Part shown: positions 1 to 8,731 of the stretch, one piece after another | How positions within the stretch are numbered: the stretch's first letter is position 1 | Layout of the letters: each line of letters starts with the position of its first letter | Assembly: GCA_048268485.1 (NCBI GenBank) | Contig: JBLWVL010000007.1 | Span: 1 to 64,000 of the forward strand | Direction: 5' to 3' | Origin: Oceanospirillum sp048268485 | Lineage (GTDB): Bacteria > Pseudomonadota > Gammaproteobacteria > Pseudomonadales > Halomonadaceae | DNA: 64,000 nt | The notes under the pieces: generated by a model | What the model was told of the DNA's origin: nothing | Databases searched by the model: none | The model's input: the letters and a program-made list of their open reading frames with translations, nothing else | Position numbers and translations under genes: made by a program

Positions 1-44
1 GCCTTAGCGAAGGCTTGAATGTCGATTTCATATTTATCGGACAT
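1..44 (-). CDS. 5' end of an unidentified gene, cut by the window edge
   Basis: Only the first 14 codons and part of the next are inside the window, reading MSDKYEIDIQAFAK. The ATG at 44-42 is preceded on the minus strand by a GGGAG ribosome binding site with good spacing, which makes this a credible gene start. The fragment is too short to assign a family. It is divergent from the chemoreceptor at 490, and the 445 bp between them holds a palindrome at 113-125 that could serve as its operator. Confidence 0.55.
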   Translation of the reverse strand, partial: MSDKYEIDIQAFAK

Positions 45-489
45 GATGTGTCACTCCCTGTAGAGGGTTAACTATAGAGGTGACACAGAATTTTGAACAC
101 TACCAATGCATGACCTGAATCAGGTGTTTGCTACTTTCAGGTGTATTTCTGATTAACGCTGCTACACTCTGAGGTGGTCAACTACAAGGGAGTGTAATTT
201 ATTGTCAATGTATTCAGATAGATCCAGCAATAAACTCACTCTTTTCTTTGACGTATCCCGAGTGCCGATACCTACCCTTTAACCTTTCCGGGTAAGGGTT
301 CTGACCATTGCTGCAGTACAATATTAGTTATTATCAACGTTCCTATAGGTTGGTAAGGCTGCTATGTAACTTCTTTAATTTTACTTGATTGTTTTCTTTT
401 GTTAGTGAACTATTCGCTTATTCGGAATATGTTTATAATAAAAAAATATCAATAATAAAATCTAAATATCTGACAACAGGTGGCTCGTA
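45..489. other. Intergenic region between divergent genes
   Basis: This 445 bp stretch holds no convincing gene. It contains the promoters of two divergent genes. The half next to the partial gene carries an ACCTGA-A-TCAGGT inverted repeat and a third TCAGGTG half-site nearby. The half next to the chemoreceptor (about 400-480) is very AT-rich, as promoter DNA often is. Confidence 0.5.
113..125. promoter_or_regulatory. Perfect inverted repeat, possible operator
   Basis: ACCTGA-A-TCAGGT is a perfect 6-1-6 palindrome about 70 bp upstream of the partial minus-strand gene. A further TCAGGTG lies at about 137-143. The position suits a repressor or activator site. The binding protein is unknown. 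Confidence 0.35.
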
Positions 490-2133
490 GTGGAATCTTT
501 ATTTCGGCAATTCAGAATTCAATACCGTATCTGGTTTATGCAAATTCTCCCCTTTTTAGCGATGGCGGTACTCTTGCTGTTTATGATGCTGCAGGAAAGA
601 GACAGCTTCAGAGAGCAGAAAAAAGGTGAGCTGTACAATATGCTCCATACGGTGATAGAGGTACTGGAGGGCCTGGACAACGAGGTCCAGAACGGCGTTT
701 TAACCCTTGAACAGGCCCAAAGCCAGGCGCTGAATATCATCAAAAATATGCGCTATGGTGCAAATGATAAAGATTATTTCTGGGTTATGGATATGAAGGG
801 TGTCTATCTGATGCACCCTGCTGTGTCTTCTTTGACCGGTAAGAATGGATCGTTACTGAAAGACAAGCAGGGCAAACGTATCTTTGATGATCTTCCCGGC
901 GATCTGGAGCGTGACGGTCTTACCTATGCTGAGTTCTTCTGGCCAAAAGCAGGGGGTGATGTTCCGTTAGAGAAAATGGGGATGATTCTTGCCTATAAGA
1001 ACTGGAATTGGTCGGTAGGCTCGGGCTTTTATATTGATGATATAGAAACTATTTTCTGGAAAAAAGTCGCTACCAACCTGAGTATCACCGGGGTTATTGT
1101 GCTGATTATGTTCTTGATTGCCTGGATGTTGATAAAAAGCATTACCCGGCCGTTGGGCGAGACTTTATCAGCGTTGAAAGATATCAATGAAGGTGATGGT
1201 GATCTGACCAAGCGTCTGGCAGTTGCAGGGAATGATGAGATTACCCTACTGACCCGCTACTTCAACGGATTTGTTGAAAAAGTGCATGGTGTTATTGGTC
1301 AGGTTAACGTTGCGTCGTCTTCGGTGTCAGGCTCGGCAGAGGGCTTGTCAGGTATAACCACTGGAGTACACAGGAATACTGAACAGCAGGCTAAGGAGAT
1401 TGACCAGGTGGCGACAGCGGTTCATGAGATGTCGACGACAGTGCATGAAGTTGCACAGAGTGCCGGACAGGCTGCCGAAGGTGCTAATCGTGCCGATCAT
1501 GAGGCCCGTTGTGGTAAAGAGCAGGTTGAAAAGACGATTACGGCTATCAACCAGCTTAGCGAGCAGGTATCTGGCTCTGCTCAGGTGATCCAGCGCCTAC
1601 ATGCAGATAGTGAGAATATTGGCTCCGTGCTGGAGGTGATTCGTGGTGTTGCAGAGCAGACCAATTTGTTGGCCCTTAATGCGGCCATTGAGGCTGCCCG
1701 GGCGGGTGAGCAAGGTAGGGGGTTTGCAGTGGTCGCCGACGAGGTTCGTACACTCGCTCAGCGTACTCAGGAGAGTACTGATGAAATCGAAGGGATGATC
1801 GAGAAGCTGCAAAGCGCTGCGCAGGATGCAGTGCTCTCTATGGATGCCAGTATGAAGTCCACAGAAGAGACCATCGCAATTGCAGAACAGGCCGGTGTAT
1901 CACTCGACTCTATTCTGCAGGCCGTTGAGTTCATAAAAGATATGAACGATATGATCGCCAGTGCAGCCGAAGAGCAGTCTCTGGTTGCCGAAGAGATCAA
2001 CAAAAATGTGGTTAATATTGTTGACCTGTCTCAAACCTCCACTGACTCTGTTCAGCAGATAAACCAGTCCAGTGATGAGCTGGCCAGTCAGGCTGATAAA
2101 CTCCACGGAATGGTAGGTCAGTTCCGTATCTGA
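490..2133 (+). CDS. Methyl-accepting chemotaxis protein with sCache sensor
   Basis: This is a 547-residue inner-membrane chemoreceptor that senses a small molecule in the periplasm and signals to CheA/CheW. The first membrane span is about residues 16-34. A periplasmic single-Cache domain follows (about 37-190, with the typical KDYFWVMD and LMHP segments), then a second span near 193-214, a HAMP domain and a long coiled-coil signalling domain. The conserved tip, with NLLALNAAIEAARAGE and GRGFAVVADEVRTLAQ, is intact. It ends without a CheR-binding pentapeptide. The GTG start at 490 has AGGTGG upstream. No che genes are nearby, so it is an orphan receptor. The ligand is unknown; sCache receptors often bind short organic acids. 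Confidence 0.93.
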   Translation: MESLFRQFRIQYRIWFMQILPFLAMAVLLLFMMLQERDSFREQKKGELYNMLHTVIEVLEGLDNEVQNGVLTLEQAQSQALNIIKNMRYGANDKDYFWVMDMKGVYLMHPAVSSLTGKNGSLLKDKQGKRIFDDLPGDLERDGLTYAEFFWPKAGGDVPLEKMGMILAYKNWNWSVGSGFYIDDIETIFWKKVATNLSITGVIVLIMFLIAWMLIKSITRPLGETLSALKDINEGDGDLTKRLAVAGNDEITLLTRYFNGFVEKVHGVIGQVNVASSSVSGSAEGLSGITTGVHRNTEQQAKEIDQVATAVHEMSTTVHEVAQSAGQAAEGANRADHEARCGKEQVEKTITAINQLSEQVSGSAQVIQRLHADSENIGSVLEVIRGVAEQTNLLALNAAIEAARAGEQGRGFAVVADEVRTLAQRTQESTDEIEGMIEKLQSAAQDAVLSMDASMKSTEETIAIAEQAGVSLDSILQAVEFIKDMNDMIASAAEEQSLVAEEINKNVVNIVDLSQTSTDSVQQINQSSDELASQADKLHGMVGQFRI

Positions 2134-2168
2134 CCCATCTTCATAAGGTTTTGTTGATGCCGGAGCAG

Positions 2169-2193
2169 AAGCTCTGCCCTTAAGGCAGAGCTT
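2169..2193. terminator. Hairpin between convergent genes
   Basis: AAGCTCTGCC and GGCAGAGCTT form a perfect 10-bp stem with a 5-nt loop between the chemoreceptor and the convergent serine dehydratase gene. The T-run after it is short, so termination may be weak. The placement suits a shared bidirectional terminator. Confidence 0.55.
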
Positions 2194-2194
2194 T

Positions 2195-3811
2195 CTAGCA
2201 GCTTTTAAAGCGAAGAACTTCTGTCATACCGTCGGAGCCAGACAGCTGCTTTTCAATTTTTTGGGCAGTCGGTGTTTGCGATAGGCCGCCCAGAGCGGTA
2301 CAGCAAAGCTCATGGGGAATAGCTTTACCTACCTTGGCCATGGCGATAATAACTTCATCAATCGGCACCACCTGATCAAAGCCCGCCAAAGCCATATTGG
2401 CACAGGATAGTGCGTTACTGGCCGCCATCACATTCTTGCCTAAACAGGGAGCTTCAACCCGGTTGGCAATAGGATCGCATGTCATTCCGAATGAATTCTG
2501 TAATGCCATTGATGCAGCGGTTAAGCACTGCTCTGTATCGCCGTTGTGCAGTGCTGCTAATGCAGCCGCTGCCATACTGGAGCCCGATCCGCATTCGGCC
2601 ATACAACCTGCTTCTTCTGCTGCGAACGTTGCATCTTTTGATATGAGCACACCGATCAGGCCTGCTACAAACAGGGCTTTGCAAACCTGTTCATCGCTAC
2701 TGTTCAAAACCTTAGCCGCACCCAGTACAGCGCCTGCCATTGCGCCGCATGAACCTGCCGTCGGCGCTGCGACAATGGTGTGCATCGCGCTCTTCGCTTC
2801 CATGATCGCACTGACGTGCATTACGGTCTCATTCAGAATACTGCTGGGCAAAAGTTCATTGGACAGATGTTTTGCTCTGAAGCCAGGTGACTGAGAAGGT
2901 AGGATGCGATCTGCAAACTGAGTTCCCTGAAGCCCGGTATTGACGGCGCTGCTCATTACCTGGCGGATCTCGCTCATTTTAGCCATTAACTGCTGATGGC
3001 TGAGGCCGCTGCGGGCTGACTCATACTCCAGTGCAATGAGGGATAAGGGCTTAGCATTGTGGGTCTGAATATAGTCGAGTAACTGTCGGGCATCCGTAAA
3101 GGGTAGGGCCATATCCGGGTTACTGAGAACCGGCATAACAGGGTTCAGAAGACGGTAGTCCTGAGTTTGGCACTGGTTACAGATCCTCTGAATCAGGGTA
3201 TCGCTGAACTCCTGTGCGGACTCAATAAGGATGATGGGTTTAACGCCCAGGCTCAATTCAGCCTGCAGATGCTTGTATTCTGCTTTTAGTTGGCTGTTAA
3301 GGCTGTCTGCCAGTGTTTCCAGCGCCTGCGGGTCTGTGAACTGCGGATATACCACGAGCACATAGCTATCTCCCATAAAATGCACCGGGGCCTGGTCAAT
3401 GGCGATCACTTCGATCATGCCACCACCCGTGGATAGTGCAGTGAACTCATGGCTGATGCTGTTGTTACTCAGGCTTAGCTTATACGTATTGGGGTGCGTT
3501 GCCCCTATGCTGCGATACTGGATTTCTGTGGTGATGCCCGCTTGTTGCAGGTGAGATTCAAAGTTAACCAGCTGTTCTTCATCAGCATCCCAGCCAAGAA
3601 AGCCACCGAATAAACCCATATCAGAACCCTGGGATTTGTGAGTGGTGACCAAAGAGCCATTGGGGTCATATTCGATCAGGGCCTGTTTTATGTCGCCTTG
3701 CATCAGATCCCTTGCCAGACGACCAATACGGAGTGCTCCGGCACAGTGAGAGCTTGAAGGGCCGCGCATGACGGGGCCAAGAACATCATTGAAAATACTG
3801 GGTGCACTCAT
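2195..3811 (-). CDS. L-serine ammonia-lyase (fused beta-ACT-alpha, iron-sulfur)
   Basis: This enzyme deaminates L-serine to pyruvate and ammonia with a [4Fe-4S] cluster. At 538 residues it is longer than E. coli SdaA (about 454). The N-terminal part has the beta-domain signature GPVMRGPSSSHCAG and an ACT-like segment around GDSYVLVVYPQ. The C-terminal alpha part has the cysteine motifs AGSCGAMAG, FGMTCDP and CCTALGG expected for cluster binding. It therefore looks like the two Bacillus-type subunits joined in one chain. The ATG at 3811 is preceded by GAGAG at good spacing; a GTG five codons upstream is possible but overlaps that site. It stands alone, convergent with the chemoreceptor. I give no symbol because sdaA and sdaB are not distinguishable here. 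Confidence 0.9.
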   Translation of the reverse strand: MSAPSIFNDVLGPVMRGPSSSHCAGALRIGRLARDLMQGDIKQALIEYDPNGSLVTTHKSQGSDMGLFGGFLGWDADEEQLVNFESHLQQAGITTEIQYRSIGATHPNTYKLSLSNNSISHEFTALSTGGGMIEVIAIDQAPVHFMGDSYVLVVYPQFTDPQALETLADSLNSQLKAEYKHLQAELSLGVKPIILIESAQEFSDTLIQRICNQCQTQDYRLLNPVMPVLSNPDMALPFTDARQLLDYIQTHNAKPLSLIALEYESARSGLSHQQLMAKMSEIRQVMSSAVNTGLQGTQFADRILPSQSPGFRAKHLSNELLPSSILNETVMHVSAIMEAKSAMHTIVAAPTAGSCGAMAGAVLGAAKVLNSSDEQVCKALFVAGLIGVLISKDATFAAEEAGCMAECGSGSSMAAAALAALHNGDTEQCLTAASMALQNSFGMTCDPIANRVEAPCLGKNVMAASNALSCANMALAGFDQVVPIDEVIIAMAKVGKAIPHELCCTALGGLSQTPTAQKIEKQLSGSDGMTEVLRFKSC

Positions 3812-3955
3812 GGCTGGAGCTCTCACGGTTATGAACTGGTTTTTTTGTATATTGGATACAATATATCAATAATCAGGCTTTGAATAGAGGAGAGGGGAAA
3901 CTGGTTCTGAAATCAGGCTGGGAGATATGGAAAAAAGAAAAGATGGTATAAAAAA

Positions 3956-3988
3956 ATCCCCGACACTAATTAAGTTGTGTTCGGGGAT
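3956..3988 (-). terminator. Rho-independent terminator of pyrC
   Basis: On the minus strand a GC-rich stem built on ATCCCCGA pairs with its complement, with one bulged base, and is followed by seven Ts (A-run at 3950-3956 on the plus strand). It lies just beyond the pyrC stop and is a textbook intrinsic terminator. Confidence 0.85.
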
Positions 3989-4009
3989 CTCGGAAGCAGT
4001 AACGGTAGG

Positions 4010-5044
4010 TTATGCCTTTAGCTTCCAGTGAACTGGCTCACCGGCAAAAAATGGCACAATCGGTTTGCCACTGGGTAGTTCAATTTCTCCGGGGATTGTC
4101 CAGTCTTCACGTACCAGTGTAATGGTGCCTTCGTTTCGCGGCAGTCCATAGAAGTCCGGGCCGTGGTGGCTGGCGAAGCCTTCCAGCTTGTCCAGTGCCC
4201 CCAAATCCTCAAAAACGTGGGCGTATAATTCAATAGCGCTCCAGGCGCTGTAGCAACCGGCACAACCACAAGCATTTTCTTTCGCTTCTTTAGCGTGTGG
4301 TGCGGAGTCTGTACCCAGGAAGAATTTAGGTGAGCCGGTTTTTACCACGGCGCGTAGAGCCTCCTGATGGGTGTTACGCTTCAGAACCGGCAGGCAGAAG
4401 TTATGCGGACGTACACCGCCCACCAGCATATCGTTGCGGTTCAGCAGCAGATGCTGGGGGGTGATGGTGGCGGCGATATTGTCACCTGCTTCTTGTACAA
4501 ACTGAGCGGCATCCCCCGTGGTAATGTGTTCAAATACCACTTTAAGATTCGGGAAGTTGTTAACGATATGTACCATTTTCTGATCGATAAACTCCTTTTC
4601 GCGATCAAAGATATCAATATGATGGTCTGTCACCTCGCCGTGAACCAGCAGTAACATGCCCTGTTGTTGCATGACATCAAAGATTGGATACATGGCCTCA
4701 AGCTGCTTAACCGCTGCGGAGGAGTTTGTGGTTGCCCCCGCCGGATAAAGCTTGGCGGCAACAATACCGGCTGCTTTCGCATCCATAATATCCTGAGCTG
4801 ATGTGCTATTGGTGAGAAATAGCGTCATCAAGGGCTCAAATTCATTACCGGCAGGCCGGGCATCCAGAATACGCTGACGATAGGCCATTGCCATTTCGGC
4901 GGTTGTCACCGGTGGCACCAGATTAGGCATCACAATCGCGCGCTTAAAACAGCGGGCGGTGGCTGGGACAGTTTCCGGTAGCATATCGCCATCACGCAGG
5001 TGCAGGTGCCAGTCGTCCGGGGTTTGAATCGTCAGAGTCGTCAT
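4010..5044 (-). CDS. pyrC: Dihydroorotase, class II
   Basis: This enzyme catalyses the reversible cyclisation of N-carbamoyl-L-aspartate to L-dihydroorotate, the third step of pyrimidine synthesis. The 344 residues match the E. coli PyrC type (348). The metal-binding start DDWHLHLRDGD is present. The carboxylated lysine lies in AAKLYPAGATTNS, and the later histidines are in LLVHGEVTD and VFEHITT. The C-terminal loop with DSAPH is intact. The gene is monocistronic with its own terminator and a divergent neighbour, yccF. No PurR or attenuator signal was evident to me. Confidence 0.96.
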   Translation of the reverse strand: MTTLTIQTPDDWHLHLRDGDMLPETVPATARCFKRAIVMPNLVPPVTTAEMAMAYRQRILDARPAGNEFEPLMTLFLTNSTSAQDIMDAKAAGIVAAKLYPAGATTNSSAAVKQLEAMYPIFDVMQQQGMLLLVHGEVTDHHIDIFDREKEFIDQKMVHIVNNFPNLKVVFEHITTGDAAQFVQEAGDNIAATITPQHLLLNRNDMLVGGVRPHNFCLPVLKRNTHQEALRAVVKTGSPKFFLGTDSAPHAKEAKENACGCAGCYSAWSAIELYAHVFEDLGALDKLEGFASHHGPDFYGLPRNEGTITLVREDWTIPGEIELPSGKPIVPFFAGEPVHWKLKA

Positions 5045-5226
5045 AGGTGTCTGTCAGCTCGATCTTTAGGGGATGAATAAGGTTTGCCTTATGATAAAAC
5101 ATATGCCTTGTGATTGATATTTTCCGGCGGCTGAACTTCCATAGAAATCATGGTTCCGGAATTTAACATACATAGGTTCAGGGCTTTTGGTCGAAGTTAT
5201 TCTATTAAGCGAAGAGAGTAGGCTTT

Positions 5227-5649
5227 ATGCGTCTGATCGGAAATATTATCTGGTTTGTTATGGGGGGCTTTATTATGGGGCTGGCCTGGTGGGCCTATGG
5301 TGTCTTAGCATTTATCACACTAGTGGGGATTCCTTGGGGACGTTCCTGTTTTGTGCTGGGGCAGTTCTCTTTCTGGCCGTTTGGCAAGCAGACGGTCAGT
5401 CGTCGGCAGCTGACCGGTCATGGGGATATCGGGACCGGAGCTTTTGGGCTGGTGGGTAATATTATCTGGATTCTGTTTGCCGGTATCTGGCTGGCACTTG
5501 GGCATCTGATGTCTGCTGTGGCCTGTGCCATCACTATTATCGGAATCCCTTTTGCAATTCAGCACTTAAAACTGGCAGTGGTATCTTTTGCACCGGTTGG
5601 TCAGACCGTTGTGAGCAATCAGGTAGCCGAAGCAGCTTTTCGGCGCTGA
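5227..5649 (+). CDS. YccF-family inner membrane protein
   Basis: This 140-residue protein has two copies of the YccF domain, each a glycine-rich hydrophobic hairpin with the recurring GNIIW and GIP signatures (GNIIWFVMGG with GIPWG, then GNIIWILFAG with GIPFA). The family has no established biochemical role. The sequence predicts about four membrane segments and a short polar loop near residues 52-68. The ATG at 5227 is preceded by GAGAGTAGG-like purines. It is convergent with the HlyU-type gene 29 bp away and is probably transcribed alone. Confidence 0.85.
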   Translation: MRLIGNIIWFVMGGFIMGLAWWAYGVLAFITLVGIPWGRSCFVLGQFSFWPFGKQTVSRRQLTGHGDIGTGAFGLVGNIIWILFAGIWLALGHLMSAVACAITIIGIPFAIQHLKLAVVSFAPVGQTVVSNQVAEAAFRR

Positions 5650-5678
5650 TAGAGGGTGAACCGGCCTGTCAGGGGTGA

Positions 5679-5960
5679 TCAGTGGAATATCTGGTCACCT
5701 TGCTGGTCAATCATCTGTTTGGCTTTTCGGATCATCTCTTTGGCGCATTCATCGGCTGATGGCAGGATATCGGCGCGGATAAACAGATGTACTTGTTCAC
5801 CTTTAGTGATGGTGCCATTGATGCGGAAACCCTGTTCCTCCTTGACTGAGGCGGGTGTGATCAGATAATCGCCATAGGTTTCAGGTTCCTGAGTCTCCGG
5901 GGCTTTAGGTGCTTTTTCGCCGGTGGCAAATAGTGATTTAAATGAAGAGATCAGGCTCAT
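5679..5960 (-). CDS. HlyU-family small protein
   Basis: This 93-residue protein matches the Pfam HlyU family: a YGDYLITPASVKEEQGFRI strand pair, a central TKGEQVHLFIRAD, and a C-terminal helix ending KQMIDQQGDQIF. Members are annotated as transcriptional activators, but this family is distinct from the ArsR-type HlyU of Vibrio and its role is poorly tested. The start at 5960 has AAAAGG at ideal spacing. The first 27 residues are low-complexity (lysine, proline, glutamate) and look like a flexible tail. Confidence 0.8.
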   Translation of the reverse strand: MSLISSFKSLFATGEKAPKAPETQEPETYGDYLITPASVKEEQGFRINGTITKGEQVHLFIRADILPSADECAKEMIRKAKQMIDQQGDQIFH

Positions 5961-6154
5961 AACAGACCTTTTAAAGTAGTGTATTGATATAGCGTAGCTA
6001 GGCTGAACAAAGGATAATTCTACAGGCCCTAGTGTACCTCAGATTCTGCCTATGGGTGAACTAACAGCCTGAATGCATGGAAGTTTGTCTTAACAAACGT
6101 TGAGCCAGCTGACAAAATGCCATTATTCCATTTTTAAAGAACGAGATTCACCCG

Positions 6155-6814
6155 ATGAAAATAGCGTCTGTTGTCTGCCGGTTACTATGTCTGATAGGGA
6201 CTGTTTCCCTGCTATCTGCTTGTCAAAGCACATACTATTCTGCCATGGAGCAGGTGGGTGTCCATAAACGCGATATTTTGGTTGATCGGGTGGATAATGC
6301 GAAAGAGTCTCAGCAGGAGGCCCAGGAGCAGTTTAAATCTGCTCTGGATCAGTATCGTGCCGTTGTTAGTTTTAATGGTGGCGAGATTGAGACACTGTAC
6401 GAGCGCCTTAATGCTGAATATGAAGACAGTGAAGCGGCAGCTGAAGATGTCCGTGAGCGAATCGAGAAAGTTGAGCATGTCGCTGAGGCATTGTTTGATG
6501 AGTGGAAGGAAGAGCTGAATCTTTATACCAGCACTCGTCTGCGCCGCCAGAGTGAACGTCAGTTAAATGAAACACAAAGCCGTTACAAAAGCCTGATTCG
6601 CGCAATGAAACGCGCCGAAGCGCGTATGCAGCCTGTTCTGGCTGCACTTCAGGATAATGTGTTGTTTCTGAAGCATAATCTCAACGCCCGTGCTATTGGG
6701 GCATTAAAAGATGAACTGGCAGGTATTCGTCAGGATGTTGATGTGATGATCCGGGAGATGAGTGTTGCGATTCAGGAGTCAGACCGGTTTATTGCGGATA
6801 TGAAGCAGGAGTGA
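6155..6814 (+). CDS. DUF2959 lipoprotein
   Basis: This 219-residue protein begins with a lipoprotein signal peptide ending in the lipobox LLSAC (Cys at about residue 23), so it should be lipid-anchored. The rest is highly charged, nearly all helical and coiled-coil-like, and matches DUF2959 (SAMEQVGVHKRDILVDRV at the start of the mature part). The function is unknown. The residue after the lipid Cys is Gln, not Asp, so by the E. coli rule it would go to the outer membrane. An intrinsic terminator follows at 6912. Confidence 0.85.
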   Translation: MKIASVVCRLLCLIGTVSLLSACQSTYYSAMEQVGVHKRDILVDRVDNAKESQQEAQEQFKSALDQYRAVVSFNGGEIETLYERLNAEYEDSEAAAEDVRERIEKVEHVAEALFDEWKEELNLYTSTRLRRQSERQLNETQSRYKSLIRAMKRAEARMQPVLAALQDNVLFLKHNLNARAIGALKDELAGIRQDVDVMIREMSVAIQESDRFIADMKQE

Positions 6815-6911
6815 TCAGATCATGTCTGTTACTCGCCTTGGGAGAGCTTCTGTGTACTGCAGCCTGCCGGTAACTGTTAAAGTAAGGTAAATAGGTCTAA
6901 GAAAAGAAAAT

Positions 6912-6940
6912 GGGCTGCTTTTACGGCAGCCCGTTTTTTA
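6912..6940 (+). terminator. Intrinsic terminator after the DUF2959 gene
   Basis: GGGCTGC and GCAGCCC form a perfect 7-bp stem with a short loop, followed by six Ts. An A-run on the left side may also let it serve the converging rhlE transcript. Confidence 0.8.
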
Positions 6941-6974
6941 TATTCTAGCTTTCATGACAGGCAAGGCTTCTTCC

Positions 6975-8399
6975 TTACTTCCGGAATTTTGCCCACGGAT
7001 CAGCCGGCTTGCTGTTACCCGACTTATGGTTTCGGTCATCATGGCCTTGGCCTTGGCCTTGGCCTTGGCGTTGCGGTGCCTGACCGCGCCTGGCGTTGCC
7101 ATTTGGTTTTGGTTTGCGGGGATCGGGTTTACGATAACTACCAGTCTGCGCGGGTTTGCCATCTTCCGGCGCTTTACGCTTAAAGCTTGGGTGTTCTGCT
7201 TCATCGGCTCCTGCAACAACTTTGCCGCTTTTTGGGACAAAGTTCAGCTTGGTTACCGGAACTTCTTTGCGGGGCTCAAAGCCTGCTTCGATACGGCGCT
7301 CTAAAAGGTGATTCAGACGGCTTTCAATGGCGATCAGATGTTTAAAGTCATCTTTGGATACCAGAGAGATCGCTTCACCGGAGGCTCCGGCACGACCCGT
7401 ACGGCCAATTCGGTGGACATAGTCCTGGGACTCTTGCGGTAGGTCGTAGTTAACCACGCGGCTTAACTGGTCGATATCGATGCCTCGGGCGGTGACATCT
7501 GTGGTGACCAGATATTTGAGTTCACCTGACTTAAAAGCATCCAGTACCCGTGTCCGCTCTTTCTGGCTGCGGCCACTGTGAATGGTGTCGGAGGGAATGC
7601 CACGCTTTTCTAACTGGCTGGCTAATTTGGCTGCACCATGCTTGGTGCGGATAAAGATCAGTGCCTGGTCCCAATCGTTTTCCGTAATCAGATGACTTAA
7701 CAGTGCAGATTTGGTGTCTTTATCAACGGTAATAATCCACTGTTCAATTTTGGGTTCAGCATCGGCGGTGTCCGCAATTTTAATCTCTACCGGGTGGTGC
7801 AGCGCCGTTCGGGCCAGCTGGCGAACCGCTTCCGGCAAGGTGGCGGAGAATAACAGATTCTGACGCTGTTCCGGCAGGCGTTCAATAACTTTGTTGATAT
7901 CAGCGATAAAGCCCATATCCAGCATTCGATCCGCTTCATCAAGCACAAAGTAATCCAGCTCATCCAGCTGCAGTGCACGCTGATACAACATATCAATCAG
8001 GCGGCCCGGCGTGGCCACCAGGATATCAACTCCTTCGATCAGGGCTTGTTTCTGATCTGCAATCTTACTGCCGCCGAACATCGCCATTGAGCGGATATCA
8101 AGATGTTTGGCATAGCGTTGAACGCTGGCTTCAACCTGTACTGCAAGCTCCCTGGTTGGTACCAGAATCAGCGCCTGAATTCGTTTGGCGCGTACGGTTT
8201 TGTCCGGGTCGATCTGTTGCAGAATGGGCAGAACAAAAGCAGCAGTTTTACCGGTACCGGTTTGGGCTGCGGCGATGAGATCCCGGCCTGCCAGGATTTC
8301 GGGTATTGCTTGCTGTTGAATCGGTGTCGCTGTGGTGTAGCCCTGTTCAGTAATGGCTTTTAAAAGAGAGGCGTTAAGCCTGAGTGTAGCAAATGGCAT
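6975..8399 (-). CDS. rhlE: DEAD-box ATP-dependent RNA helicase RhlE
   Basis: This is an RNA helicase of the RhlE group, which acts in ribosome maturation and RNA turnover. The helicase core has motif Q (GYTTATPIQQQAIP), AAQTGTGKT, PTRELAVQ, DEADRMLD, SATLP and HRIGRTGRAG. The C-terminal tail after about residue 390 is basic and low-complexity, as usual for RNA-binding tails, with a QGQGQGQG run encoded by a hexanucleotide repeat. I place the start at the ATG at 8399, giving 474 residues, because the protein then begins MPFATLRLN close to the Q motif. A GTG at 8438 would add 13 residues. Confidence 0.92.
   Translation of the reverse strand: MPFATLRLNASLLKAITEQGYTTATPIQQQAIPEILAGRDLIAAAQTGTGKTAAFVLPILQQIDPDKTVRAKRIQALILVPTRELAVQVEASVQRYAKHLDIRSMAMFGGSKIADQKQALIEGVDILVATPGRLIDMLYQRALQLDELDYFVLDEADRMLDMGFIADINKVIERLPEQRQNLLFSATLPEAVRQLARTALHHPVEIKIADTADAEPKIEQWIITVDKDTKSALLSHLITENDWDQALIFIRTKHGAAKLASQLEKRGIPSDTIHSGRSQKERTRVLDAFKSGELKYLVTTDVTARGIDIDQLSRVVNYDLPQESQDYVHRIGRTGRAGASGEAISLVSKDDFKHLIAIESRLNHLLERRIEAGFEPRKEVPVTKLNFVPKSGKVVAGADEAEHPSFKRKAPEDGKPAQTGSYRKPDPRKPKPNGNARRGQAPQRQGQGQGQGHDDRNHKSGNSKPADPWAKFRK
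7043..7072. repeat. Hexanucleotide tandem repeat GGCCTT
   Basis: There are four perfect copies of GGCCTT followed by one imperfect copy, inside the 3' end of rhlE. On the coding strand they encode alternating Gln-Gly. Because the unit is six bases, changes in copy number keep the frame and only alter tail length. Confidence 0.8.
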
Positions 8400-8731
8400 G
8401 GTGTTTTCCGGCGTGGTGGCACTTAAAATAAAAGGCACGGGACACAGGCCGGAGTGAGCTCGCCGTCACCAGTGTTTCGTACATAAAAGAGGTGCGCAAC
8501 TATAGCAGACAGGCGAGTGTTTTAGGAGCGATGAAGAAAGCAGAATTAAAAGAAATTAATTGGATTTTGAGTGTAAACGGTCAATCCTTGCCTACTAAAC
8601 GGGTACGATTGCCATAATAAAAGTATTTGTTATGGTAAAAAGTGATAAAACGTTTTTTTCATCGGACATCTGGGCTACCCTGCGGCGCTTGAGTGGTTGT
8701 ATTGATGTTCAGAATCAGGTTGATTTTCTAC

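Noticed and set aside
2397..2894. Open frame of 165 codons on the plus strand within the serine dehydratase gene
   Set aside because: It is antisense to a clear enzyme gene with intact motifs, has no ribosome site and resembles no family.
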